Shown here: positions 53,658 through 62,106 of the stretch, piece after piece | Layout of the letters: every line of letters starts with the position of its first letter | How positions within the stretch are numbered: the stretch's first letter is position 1 | Notes under the pieces: generated by a model | Databases searched by the model: none | What the model saw: only the letters and a program-made list of their open reading frames with translations | What the model was told of the DNA's origin: nothing | Program-made: the position numbers and the translations under genes | NCBI GenBank assembly: GCA_900316045.1 | Contig: ONBM01000015.1 | Location: forward strand, 1-64,000 | Length of the DNA: 64,000 bases | Direction: 5' to 3' | From: an uncultured Bacteroidales bacterium | GTDB taxonomy: Bacteria > Bacteroidota > Bacteroidia > Bacteroidales > UBA932

Positions 53658-55703
53658 CTAAAGATGCTCGTCGAAATAGTCAGTTACCTTATCCATCAGA
53701 TGAACCCTCCATCTCCCTGCTACATTATGTTCCGAGCAGGGGTAAGGGAAATAGTCCAGCTGCACGTTCTTCTCGATGCACTCCTGGACGAAGCTCAGGC
53801 TGTGCTCCCATACCACGGTGTTGTCAATGGCTCCCTGGCAAATGAGCAGTTTGCCTTTCAGGGCCGCAGCCTTATTGATCAGGCTGACTTTCTTGAATCC
53901 TTCAGGGTTCAGGGCTTCTGTGTCCATGTAGCGCTCGCCGTACATGACCTCGTACCATTTCCAGTCTATGACAGGTCCTCCGGCTACTCCGACCTTGAAT
54001 GTCTGCGGGAAGTTAGTCATCAGTGATATGGTCATGTAGCCTCCGTAGCTCCAACCATGAACGCCTATCCTGTCGGAATCCACGAACGGGAGGCTTTTGA
54101 GCATATTGACTCCGACCATCTGGTCGGCCATTTCGCACTGGCCTAATTGGTCGTGAGTTGCCTTCTCGAATTCTGAGCCGCGGTTTTCCGTGCCTCGGTT
54201 ATCCTGAACATAGACGATGTAGCCTTTCTGAGCCATAAGCATCTCCCACATGCGCACATTCCCTAGCCATGCGCCTGTAACCATCTGTGAATGAGGGCCT
54301 CCGTAAACGTAAAGCACAACAGGGTATTTCTTCGAAGCATCGAAGTCTGCGGGCAGGAACAGCCTGTACCAGTTGTCGTACTTCCCATCGGCGCTCTTCA
54401 CAGTCCCGAGCATTGCTTCCCCTGTGCGGTAATCCTTCAGCGGATCTTCAGCAGTCAGGATGTTCCTGACCAGTTTCCCATCCGCCTTGCATAGATTCAC
54501 CACTCTTGGCACATTGAAACTGGAATACGAGTCAATATATTCAGAATATTCATCATTGAAGGAAATAGAGTGCCAGCCTTCCTGGGTGGTAAGGCGCACC
54601 GGCTTCGAAATCTTAGCGCCGCTTACTGCCTTAGCACCTTTCCCAAGCCTCAAGTCAACCCTGAACAGGTGCTGCTCGACAGGGGAAACCTCCGCAGAAG
54701 TGTACCAGACAGACTTACCGTTGTTTCCAGCATATTTCACGTCTGCATCCACGGGAGTCAGCCTGCGCACGCTCCCGAGGGTGTCGCAGAGGTAGAGATT
54801 GCGATAACCATCGCGGTTGTCGGTCCTATAAATGAATGAATATGTTCCCTTGACGAACCAGATGGGATCCAGCGGCTCGGTGTAGCGGGCATTGTCCTCG
54901 GTGAGAATCGTGCGGACGAACGCGCCATCGGATGCCCTGTACATATTGAGCTTGCAGTGGCTCTGGGTGCGGTCCAGAACCTGAATGAATATGTATTTGT
55001 CATCTGGAGACCAGCTGATGTTCGTCAGGTATCTGTCGTATCCGAAGTCGGTGACGCGGCAGTAAACCGTCTTCTGTGACTTGGCATCATATATTCCTAA
55101 ACTTATTTCCTCGCTCTCCATTCCATTCATCGGGTATTTTATGTTCCTCAGCTCTCCTGTCCTGGTCTTGATGTCCAGGAGAGGGAAATTCGTCACCCTG
55201 CTCTCGTCTTTCCGGTAAAAAGCCAGCTTGGAGCCACTTGGAGACCAGAAAATTCCGCCATTGATGCCAAACTCGTTTCGGCTCACCGACTGGCCGTAAG
55301 TGATCTCTTCGTTCTCGCTTTCCGCTACAGGTACCTGCTTGCCGCTAAAAATGAACAGACTCTTTCCGACAGTGTAGGCGAAGGTCTTCTTCTGCGGGCT
55401 CTCTGTAATATTTCTCGCCTCTTTTGGAAAGCCGTCCGGAAGCGTCTCGGCTTCAAATTCGCTGGTAGCACCCGTGGCAGGGTCCATTTTTTTCCATGCC
55501 CCGTCTGAAAACACCCGAATGGAATTGTCATCATCCCATCTTGCGTAATTGTTTAGAGGATAAACATTCCGGCTTATGGTAACGTCTTCCATCGTGAAAT
55601 CCTTACCCTGCGGATTCGCAGGATGCCTGGCGACTACGCCCGTCTGGGCAAACAAGAATTGAGGCGCTAACAAGAGTGCCACAAGAGAGTATTTAGCTTT
55701 CAT
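53658..55703 (-). CDS. Dipeptidyl peptidase IV-type S9 serine peptidase
   Basis: A 681-residue secreted peptidase (signal MKAKYSLVALLLAPQFLFAQ). The N-terminal eight-bladed propeller (DPP4_N) is followed by the alpha/beta hydrolase domain with the nucleophile in HGWSYGGYMT, the acid Asp in ICQGAIDNTV and the His in CSEHNVAG. It should cut Xaa-Pro dipeptides from peptides in the periplasm. Slightly shorter than many family members (~720-740). It begins one base after the stop of the small membrane protein gene, so they are co-transcribed. Confidence 0.93.
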   Translation of the reverse strand: MKAKYSLVALLLAPQFLFAQTGVVARHPANPQGKDFTMEDVTISRNVYPLNNYARWDDDNSIRVFSDGAWKKMDPATGATSEFEAETLPDGFPKEARNITESPQKKTFAYTVGKSLFIFSGKQVPVAESENEEITYGQSVSRNEFGINGGIFWSPSGSKLAFYRKDESRVTNFPLLDIKTRTGELRNIKYPMNGMESEEISLGIYDAKSQKTVYCRVTDFGYDRYLTNISWSPDDKYIFIQVLDRTQSHCKLNMYRASDGAFVRTILTEDNARYTEPLDPIWFVKGTYSFIYRTDNRDGYRNLYLCDTLGSVRRLTPVDADVKYAGNNGKSVWYTSAEVSPVEQHLFRVDLRLGKGAKAVSGAKISKPVRLTTQEGWHSISFNDEYSEYIDSYSSFNVPRVVNLCKADGKLVRNILTAEDPLKDYRTGEAMLGTVKSADGKYDNWYRLFLPADFDASKKYPVVLYVYGGPHSQMVTGAWLGNVRMWEMLMAQKGYIVYVQDNRGTENRGSEFEKATHDQLGQCEMADQMVGVNMLKSLPFVDSDRIGVHGWSYGGYMTISLMTNFPQTFKVGVAGGPVIDWKWYEVMYGERYMDTEALNPEGFKKVSLINKAAALKGKLLICQGAIDNTVVWEHSLSFVQECIEKNVQLDYFPYPCSEHNVAGRWRVHLMDKVTDYFDEHL

Positions 55704-55704
55704 A

Positions 55705-56103
55705 TTACTGAGTTGGTTCTGAAACAGAAATTACTTTATCTACTATGTGCTTCTGCATGCCCCTCCAAGGCAATGCCCCAAGATATTCCTTATAATGAAG
55801 CTCCACCATTTTCCCAGAGCACTGCATCAGGTCTTCAGCCACTACTTTATCGGTTACCGAGAAATCGAATATGTAGGATTCCACCGATGCGCCCATGGTG
55901 CCTTTCTGCGCTCCTCGGAAGCCTGCCTGAATCAGCTTGCCTTCATAAGTCTTGAAAACATAACCTTTGTAAGTGAATTGATTCAGCTCGCCAGCTTTCA
56001 CCCCGTCACCGAAAACAAAATAGAAGCGGATGTAAAAGAATATGGCAAACGCTATCACAAGGAATAGGATTATGCCAGAAATGACTTTCGTTGATGTTTT
56101 CAT
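55705..56103 (-). CDS. Small membrane-anchored protein of unknown function
   Basis: A 132-residue protein with an N-terminal membrane helix (VISGIILFLVIAFAIFFYI) and an extracytoplasmic domain (FTYKGYVFKTYEGKLIQAGF; VELHYKEYLGALPWRG). Similar short proteins are common in Bacteroidales but have no assigned role that I know of. It sits between the CE2-like esterase (7 bp) and the peptidase gene. Confidence 0.7.
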   Translation of the reverse strand: MKTSTKVISGIILFLVIAFAIFFYIRFYFVFGDGVKAGELNQFTYKGYVFKTYEGKLIQAGFRGAQKGTMGASVESYIFDFSVTDKVVAEDLMQCSGKMVELHYKEYLGALPWRGMQKHIVDKVISVSEPTQ

Positions 56104-56110
56104 GGTATGA

Positions 56111-57220
56111 TCATTTTATCTTGTTTTCAGAAATCTCCCATCCCGTGATGGTGGAAATATATGGGATTAATGAATATGCTATCTTAGTGTGCCCGAAGCC
56201 ATTCGGATGCCCGTCAGCACCCATGTCGCCATCGTTGTCATGAATGTCAGGACCTAACTGCAAGATATGAACATTCTTCATTCCGCAGTCGTTCAGCACC
56301 GAGTAAATATATTCATACATCATCTTATCGTGCTTCGGCACCATCATCAGGATAGGGTAGTCCTCTCCGTAGTTGGTCTTTATCTCTTTCAGCAGAGCAA
56401 TATAGTTTTGCTTGAAGCGCCTCTGGCTAGGCTGCATACCTGTAGAAAAGTCATTCGTGCAAAGGTAGACGACCGTAATGTCAGGCTTGATTGCTGATTC
56501 GCCGGCATTCCATTTGGGTTCTTTTTCCTGGTCGAAAGTCTGCAGGTATCGCCTGACCATGTCGTCCCCTGTGAGGTTTCCGTTGTAATTCCTGACTATT
56601 CCCATCCCTGAATGAGCTATTACGACCTGGTCTGCCCCGAAATACCTTGCAACTTTGCAGGCGTACGTCAGGTTCTGATTTTCAGTCTGCGGAGAGAATC
56701 TTTCCTTGTTGGAGGCTTCTGTGCCATATCCGCAGGTATATGAGTCGCCGACATATTCGATTATCCTATCCTTCGGCTCCTCAGCCTGCAAAAATTCCCC
56801 ATCGCACGTGAACTCCGAAATAGTGGTCTTGCCTTGCTCGCCTTCTGTCCTTTTCTGCACCGTGATTGCATGCGTGGCGGCTTTCTTCCCTTTCGGCAGG
56901 CTACATATTACTATAGTCGTGTCCTTTCCCGTGACGGTTATCACCTCGCTTGGCTTCTCGTTCATAGGAGCATCCACCCAGACATTGTAATAATTCTTTT
57001 TCGTGTCGGAAACCTTCATCGAAAGCATGTTACCTTTAATTCTCACTCGAAAATATGTCCCCGTCCAGTCGAAAGAGACCCTGCCGTCTTCTACGAGGGT
57101 CCTGCCAACATAAGTTATTCTGCCGTCGGACGCAGGCACTGTCGTGGCCTTCGAAGCATCTTTTGCGAAAGAAGGAATGAAGAATAGCAGCGCAGCGGCC
57201 GCCAGAAAGAACTTTTTCAT
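56111..57220 (-). CDS. CE2-like SGNH acetyl esterase
   Basis: A 369-residue secreted enzyme (signal MKKFFLAAAALLFFIPSFA). An N-terminal beta domain (SFDWTGTYFRVRIKGNMLSMKVSD) is followed by an SGNH hydrolase domain with the nucleophile Ser in EYVGDSYTCGYGTE, the CTNDFS block and the C-terminal GADGHPNGFGH carrying the catalytic His. This domain order is typical of carbohydrate esterase family 2, which removes acetyl groups from polysaccharides. It is the first gene of the group with the small membrane protein and DPP-IV. A TATCTTTA box lies about 35 bp upstream on the minus strand. Confidence 0.85.
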   Translation of the reverse strand: MKKFFLAAAALLFFIPSFAKDASKATTVPASDGRITYVGRTLVEDGRVSFDWTGTYFRVRIKGNMLSMKVSDTKKNYYNVWVDAPMNEKPSEVITVTGKDTTIVICSLPKGKKAATHAITVQKRTEGEQGKTTISEFTCDGEFLQAEEPKDRIIEYVGDSYTCGYGTEASNKERFSPQTENQNLTYACKVARYFGADQVVIAHSGMGIVRNYNGNLTGDDMVRRYLQTFDQEKEPKWNAGESAIKPDITVVYLCTNDFSTGMQPSQRRFKQNYIALLKEIKTNYGEDYPILMMVPKHDKMMYEYIYSVLNDCGMKNVHILQLGPDIHDNDGDMGADGHPNGFGHTKIAYSLIPYISTITGWEISENKIK

Positions 57221-57267
57221 CGTAAAATCAATTTGGTCTTAAAGATACTCAAGATTTATTAATATAA

Positions 57268-57298
57268 AAAAAGACGACAGCCAACGGACTGTCGCCTC
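57268..57298 (-). terminator. Terminator after rpmE/tRNA-Glu
   Basis: On the minus strand GGCGACAGTC, loop CGTT, GGCTGTCGTC and then a T7 run. It ends the rpmE-tRNA-Glu transcript. Confidence 0.8.
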
Positions 57299-57332
57299 TT
57301 ATTCATTTGGCGCCGTTTCCGGTCGCCGTAGT

Positions 57333-57402
57333 AGTGGGTAGGAGAATCGAACTCCTATTGCGAGATTGAGAATCTCGAGTACTAACCGTTATACGAACCC
57401 AC
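57333..57402 (-). tRNA. tRNA-Glu (anticodon CTC)
   Basis: On the minus strand the gene begins GTGGGTTCGTATAACGG, has the anticodon stem-loop CGAGA-TTCTCAA-TCTCG (anticodon CTC) and the T arm with GTTCGATTC, and ends CTACCCAC. About 70 nt, no encoded CCA. It lies 60 bp downstream of rpmE and may be cut from the same transcript. Confidence 0.9.
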
Positions 57403-57462
57403 CGTAGTCGGAAAGGATTGCAAATATAGGCAAAAATCCTTTCCCTGCAAATTTTTTGAACC

Positions 57463-57717
57463 TTATGCTTTCTTGCGGTCCTTGTATCTCTGGTAGAATT
57501 TATCAACGCGACCGGCAGTGTCAACGAGCTTGACTTTGCCTGTGTAGAATGGGTGAGACGTGTTGGAAATCTCGACCTTCACAACCGGATATTCAACGCC
57601 GTCCACTTCCAGAGTCTCTTTTGTCTGGGCGCAGGAGCGAGTGATGAAAACCGTGTCGTTTGACATATCCTTGAAAGCTACAAGGCGGTAGGTTTCGGGA
57701 TGAAGTCCTTTTTTCAT
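57463..57717 (-). CDS. rpmE: 50S ribosomal protein L31 type B
   Basis: An 84-residue L31 of the zinc-independent type B: MKKGLHPETYRLVAFKDM, FITRSCAQTKET, VEISNTSHPFYTGK and the final FYQRYKDRKK. The CxxC zinc pairs of type A are missing. The promoter region carries a TATATTTG box (57772-57765, minus) and a palindrome right after it. Confidence 0.96.
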   Translation of the reverse strand: MKKGLHPETYRLVAFKDMSNDTVFITRSCAQTKETLEVDGVEYPVVKVEISNTSHPFYTGKVKLVDTAGRVDKFYQRYKDRKKA

Positions 57718-57745
57718 TTCTCTAAAATTTAATTAAAAAGATTCT

Positions 57746-57772
57746 CGCTGAAAATTTCAGCGTGCAAATATA
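57746..57772 (-). promoter_or_regulatory. rpmE promoter with adjoining palindrome
   Basis: TATATTTG (57772-57765 on the minus strand) is followed two bases later by CGCTGAAA-T-TTTCAGCG (57762-57746), a perfect 8-bp dyad at the expected transcription start. It may be a regulatory site or a leader hairpin. Confidence 0.5.
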
Positions 57773-57842
57773 GCCTTTTTCCGTTTATATTCAAATCTTC
57801 TTCAAAAAAATATCTGCATCTTTGGATAACTCTGACAAATGC

Positions 57843-57873
57843 TTGATTTTTGTAACTTTTCATTATATCTTTG
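57843..57873 (+). promoter_or_regulatory. Promoter of the wza-wzc-cpsB genes
   Basis: TTG at 57843-57845, 20-bp spacer, TATCTTTG at 57866-57873; the first gene starts at 57905. Confidence 0.55.
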
Positions 57874-57904
57874 TAAGTTATCAAAGTGTAAACACTAGCA
57901 CGTT

Positions 57905-58723
57905 ATGCAAAAAAAGCTAGCCAAACTAATTATTTTATTATCAGGGGCGCTGATCCTGGCATCCTGCTCGTCGAGGACATATAGGAACATCAATTACTTG
58001 CAGGATGTGACATCTGATTCTACATGGAAGATGACTGCGAACGCAGGCGTCGTGATTCAGCCGAAGGACCAGCTCTCGATCGTGGTCTCCTCCAAGGACC
58101 CGGAACTGGCGGCCTCGTTCAATCTCCCGGTGGCCTCATATCAGGCGGGTTCTGAGATTACTGCTACGAGCTATGGCAACCAGAGACTTCTGGGCTATGT
58201 AGTAGACAACGACGGAGACATTGATTTCCCAATCCTGGGAACCATTCACGTTGCGGGGCTGAACCGCTGGCAACTGTCACGCCTCATCAAGGAAGAGCTG
58301 GAAGACAGGGAACTGCTGAAAGGCGCCGTGGTGACCGTTGAATTCATGAACTTCAGCATTTCCGTCCTCGGGGAGGTGAACAGTCCCGGGTCATACACGG
58401 TTTCCGGCGACAAAATCACCATCCTGCAAGCGCTCAGCCTTGCCAAAGACCTCACGATTTATGGCAAGCGAGACAACATAACCGTCATCAGGGAGCAGAA
58501 CGGCAAGCGAGAGTCGTACAAGATAGACCTCCGCTCCAAGAACCTTTTCGACTCGCCGGCATATTACCTTCAGCAAAACGACGTGGTTTACGTAGAGCCG
58601 AACAAGGTTCGCGCACGCCAGTCCACCCTGAACGAGAACAACGTCAGGTCGGTAGGCTTCTGGACGTCGATAGGCTCGTTCCTGACTTCGGTCGCCAATC
58701 TCATCATCATTTCGACCAGATAA
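57905..58723 (+). CDS. Wza-like polysaccharide export lipoprotein
   Basis: A 272-residue outer-membrane export protein (lipobox-like LILASC). It has the polysaccharide biosynthesis/export domain (VVIQPKDQLSIVVSSKDPELAASF; GYVVDNDGDIDFPILGTIHVAGL) and a SLBB domain (FSISVLGEVNSPGSYTVSGDKITILQALSLA), and a C-terminal hydrophobic stretch (IGSFLTSVANLIIIS). It should form the capsule or exopolysaccharide channel with the Wzc-like kinase downstream (15 bp). Confidence 0.93.
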   Translation: MQKKLAKLIILLSGALILASCSSRTYRNINYLQDVTSDSTWKMTANAGVVIQPKDQLSIVVSSKDPELAASFNLPVASYQAGSEITATSYGNQRLLGYVVDNDGDIDFPILGTIHVAGLNRWQLSRLIKEELEDRELLKGAVVTVEFMNFSISVLGEVNSPGSYTVSGDKITILQALSLAKDLTIYGKRDNITVIREQNGKRESYKIDLRSKNLFDSPAYYLQQNDVVYVEPNKVRARQSTLNENNVRSVGFWTSIGSFLTSVANLIIISTR

Positions 58724-58738
58724 ACAAAATAGCGTAAA

Positions 58739-61219
58739 ATGGCAGGGGAAAGCACTAATCAGCAGCAATATATTCCTGAATCTGACAGGAATTCCAGCAA
58801 CGACGGCTCTTTGCAGCTGTCCGACATATGGGCATTGATAATTGAGAATAAAGTTTGGTTCGCAACATGCATCATTGTCTGCCTCATGCTCGCAGCATTC
58901 TATAAATACAAGACTGCCAGCGTCTATCAGCAGACAGCCAAGATCATCATAGACGAAAGCGCCTCGAACAGCGCCATGCGCGACTTGTCCAATATCAGCG
59001 AAGCGTTCTCAGGCGTGAAGAGCAGCGGAGGAATCAACGTCAATAATGAGATTGAATATATTTCATCCCCTGACTTGATGCAGGTAGTGGTGGAGAGACT
59101 AGGGCTTCAGACCAGATATTACAGCCATCAGCCTTTAAGGATTAGGGAACTTTATAACCAGTCGCCGTTCGCTGTGTCGCTGTCCAACCCTGACAAGCAT
59201 TCATACGTGACCTTCAAGATTACGGGCGCGAGGGACAGCATGTACGTGATTACTGACCTGTGCGTGACAAGCGGCGGGAAAATCGCAAAGGTTCCGGGTT
59301 TCACCATGGCAGAAGGCCATTTCGGTGACACTTTGTCAACGCCGGTTGCTAATATCATGGTGGTTCCGACCGTCAATTACGAGGGCTGGAAGAGCGGTGA
59401 TGTCACTGTTACTTGGACCACGTCCGCTCACGAAGCTTCCATCCTGGGAAATAATCTGAACGTTTCACTATCTGACGCTAAGTCTTCAGTCGTGAATATA
59501 TCCATGAAAGACAACTTCCCTTCTAGGGCATCTGCCGTAATTTCTTCATTGATAGATGCGTACAACGAAGCCTGCATAGACAATCAGAACCGTTCCGCCA
59601 GGAACACCACCCAGTTCATAAATGACAGGCTCGTCGTCATCGAGAAGGAGCTCGGAGGGGTTGAGAACGAGCTGAAGAATTATAAGGAAGAGCACAAGAT
59701 CACCGACATCAGCGCAGTGTCACAATCTTATCTGACTGCTTCGTCAAGCTACCAGGATAAGTCCTTTGAAGTGAACAACCAGCTGTCCATAGCACGGTAC
59801 ATAAAGGAATATCTTACCTCTCCCGCTAACTCCCGCTCTCTGATTCCAGCCAACTCAGGACTGACCAATGAGAGCATCAATAGCCAGATAAAGGAATATA
59901 ACGACCTCTTGCTCAAAAGAGACAGGCTGCTTGGCAGCAGCAGCGTCAAGAACCCTGTGGTCTCTGACATCAACCAGTCCCTTGACGCCATGAAAGCCGC
60001 GATCAATCACTCAGTAGACAATCTGATTGCGACTCTTCAAATGCAGGTCGACAAGCTGAACTCTCAGGAAAGCCTCATTATGTCGAGGATTGCGAACACT
60101 TCCGGACAAGAACTTCAGCTTCTGTCCATCGAAAGACAGCAGAAGGTCAAGGAAGAGCTGTACGTCTATCTTCTTCAGAAACGCGAGGAGAATGAAATTG
60201 CAAGCCTCGTGAACGTTGGCAATACCAGAATCATCATGACCCCTAACGGCTCCTCCTCGCCGGTTTTCCCTAAGAGCATGATCCTTCTTCTCGTTGCCCT
60301 TATGGCCGGCTTCCTGATTCCTCTCGGAGTTCTGCTGGCCATGAACCTCCTGAACACCAAAGTCCATTCCCAGAGCGACTTGCCTTCGCTCCAGGCTCCG
60401 TTCTTGGCATCGATTCCTCTGGTAGGCCAGCCTAATTCATTGCTTAAGAGAATGAGGCCGCGCAAAAACGTTCATGCACCTGCGCACATACTGGTGAAGC
60501 AGGGATCCAGGGACTCGCTCAATGAGGCGTTCAGGGTCCTGAGAACCAATGTGGACATGATGCTTGGCGCACGGAAGTCAGTGATAATGGTGACGTCCTA
60601 CAACCCTAACGCAGGCAAGTCATTCATCTCGCTGAACACCGCAGCGGTGATGGCTCTGAAAGGGAAGAAAGTCTTGCTGATGGATGCCGACCTGCGGAAA
60701 GCTACGCTAGGGAAGTCGCTGAGGTCCAACGAGAACGGCTACGTAAGTTACCTGAACGGACGTAAGGGCAGCTTCACCGAATCCGTTCGCAGCCTTGCGG
60801 AAAACTTGTATTTCCTGCCTGTGGGTGTTCTTCCTCCAAACCCATCGGAGTTGCTGCTGGGCGATAAATTCAAAGGCATGCTCGCCGAACTGAAGAAGGA
60901 GTTTGACTACATCATAATGGATTGCCCTCCGATCGACATAGTGGCCGATGCCTCAATTCTTTCTCCAGAGACAGATTTCACGATTTTCGTGATTCGCGCC
61001 GGGCTGTTTGACAAGCGGGACGTCGGCATGCTGAATGACATGTACAATAGGAAGAGATTCAAAGAAATGGCTATCATCCTGAACGGCGTCGATTTCAGCA
61101 CCGTTTATCAATCTTACGGACACTATGGTTATGGTCATTATGGCTATGGCAACTACGGCTACGGTTATGGCAATGAGGGATCGGGAAATCCTGGAGCCCA
61201 GGAGGACGGCAAAGCCTGA
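58739..61219 (+). CDS. Wzc-like chain-length regulator/tyrosine autokinase
   Basis: An 826-residue inner-membrane protein. Two membrane helices (near VWFATCIIVCLMLAAF and SMILLLVALMAGFLIPLGVLL) frame a large periplasmic Wzz-type region with coiled coil. The cytoplasmic BY-kinase domain has Walker A in SYNPNAGKSF, Walker A' KVLLMDADLRK and Walker B YIIMDCPPID. The C-terminus holds a tyrosine cluster (YGHYGYGHYGYGNYGYGYG) for autophosphorylation. It controls polymer length and export. Its TGA overlaps the ATG of the phosphatase gene by one base. Confidence 0.95.
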   Translation: MAGESTNQQQYIPESDRNSSNDGSLQLSDIWALIIENKVWFATCIIVCLMLAAFYKYKTASVYQQTAKIIIDESASNSAMRDLSNISEAFSGVKSSGGINVNNEIEYISSPDLMQVVVERLGLQTRYYSHQPLRIRELYNQSPFAVSLSNPDKHSYVTFKITGARDSMYVITDLCVTSGGKIAKVPGFTMAEGHFGDTLSTPVANIMVVPTVNYEGWKSGDVTVTWTTSAHEASILGNNLNVSLSDAKSSVVNISMKDNFPSRASAVISSLIDAYNEACIDNQNRSARNTTQFINDRLVVIEKELGGVENELKNYKEEHKITDISAVSQSYLTASSSYQDKSFEVNNQLSIARYIKEYLTSPANSRSLIPANSGLTNESINSQIKEYNDLLLKRDRLLGSSSVKNPVVSDINQSLDAMKAAINHSVDNLIATLQMQVDKLNSQESLIMSRIANTSGQELQLLSIERQQKVKEELYVYLLQKREENEIASLVNVGNTRIIMTPNGSSSPVFPKSMILLLVALMAGFLIPLGVLLAMNLLNTKVHSQSDLPSLQAPFLASIPLVGQPNSLLKRMRPRKNVHAPAHILVKQGSRDSLNEAFRVLRTNVDMMLGARKSVIMVTSYNPNAGKSFISLNTAAVMALKGKKVLLMDADLRKATLGKSLRSNENGYVSYLNGRKGSFTESVRSLAENLYFLPVGVLPPNPSELLLGDKFKGMLAELKKEFDYIIMDCPPIDIVADASILSPETDFTIFVIRAGLFDKRDVGMLNDMYNRKRFKEMAIILNGVDFSTVYQSYGHYGYGHYGYGNYGYGYGNEGSGNPGAQEDGKA

Positions 61220-61929
61220 TGTTCAAGTTCTTCAATAGGCAGAAATCACTTCTGGAAAGTGGAATCCTCAAGGGTTCGCACGACATGCATTCCCACATCC
61301 TGTTCGGAGTGGATGACGGCATCAGGACGAGAGAAGAATCTCTAGCCACTATAGCGTTCATGGAAAAGTGCGGAGTCTCCGTCTTGTGGCTAACTCCTCA
61401 TATCATGGAAGATGTTCCCAATGAAACACGTTCATTGAAAGAACGTTATGCGGAACTAGTAAATTTGTATCCGGGCTCGGTGGAGCTTCACCTTTCTGCC
61501 GAAAACATGCTGGACAATGTCTATAGGAGAAGGCTGGCGGACAGGGACCTTCTTTTGCACGGGGAGGGCAAGATCCTAGTGGAGACTTCCACCTTTGCGC
61601 CGCCATTGGATTTCGACTCCGTAATAGAAGCCACCATGAAAGCAGGCCTGAGGCCGATTCTCGCTCATCCGGAACGGTATATTTACATGAATGACGATGA
61701 TTACGAAAGCCTGCATGAGAGGGGAGTGCTGTTCCAGCTGAACATCCCCTCCATCATCGGCGGCTATGGGGAAGCGGCTCAAGCGAAGGCCCAGCACCTG
61801 CTGGACAGAGGCTACTACTCCATGGCAGGGTCCGACTGCCACCGCCTCCATTTCATCATGAAGCAATATGACGCCAAGGTCCTTAAGACCAAGACGCTCA
61901 GCCAGCTGGAAGCCGTCCTTCATCCATAA
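61219..61929 (+). CDS. CpsB/CapC-type PHP-fold tyrosine phosphatase
   Basis: A 236-residue manganese-dependent phosphatase that should dephosphorylate the Wzc-like kinase. PHP motifs are DMHSHILFGVDDG, LWLTPHIM, ILVETSTF, PILAHPERY and MAGSDCHR. The last 74 bp (61858-61931) recur at 63679-63752, on the far side of the AAA/nuclease cassette. Despite this the gene itself is intact. The normal continuation of a capsule locus (glycosyltransferases) is not visible within the window. Confidence 0.94.
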   Translation: MFKFFNRQKSLLESGILKGSHDMHSHILFGVDDGIRTREESLATIAFMEKCGVSVLWLTPHIMEDVPNETRSLKERYAELVNLYPGSVELHLSAENMLDNVYRRRLADRDLLLHGEGKILVETSTFAPPLDFDSVIEATMKAGLRPILAHPERYIYMNDDDYESLHERGVLFQLNIPSIIGGYGEAAQAKAQHLLDRGYYSMAGSDCHRLHFIMKQYDAKVLKTKTLSQLEAVLHP

Positions 61930-62048
61930 GGTCAAGAATCTAGTACGCCAAAGAACTGAGGAATATTCTTTTTTTTACTAATAGAAATTGCGTTTCGTGT
62001 AAAAAAATCTCAAAAATCGGTGAATGTCTAGTGAATACGCAAAAATAT

Positions 62049-62080
62049 TTTGCGTATTAATAAGTTTATTGATAAATTTG
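62049..62080 (+). promoter_or_regulatory. Promoter of the AAA ATPase gene
   Basis: TTTG (62049-62052), 20-bp spacer, TAAATTTG (62073-62080); the gene starts at 62107. The cassette thus has its own promoter. Confidence 0.65.
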
Positions 62081-62106
62081 CTTGGTGAAAATAAAAAAAC
62101 TAGACA

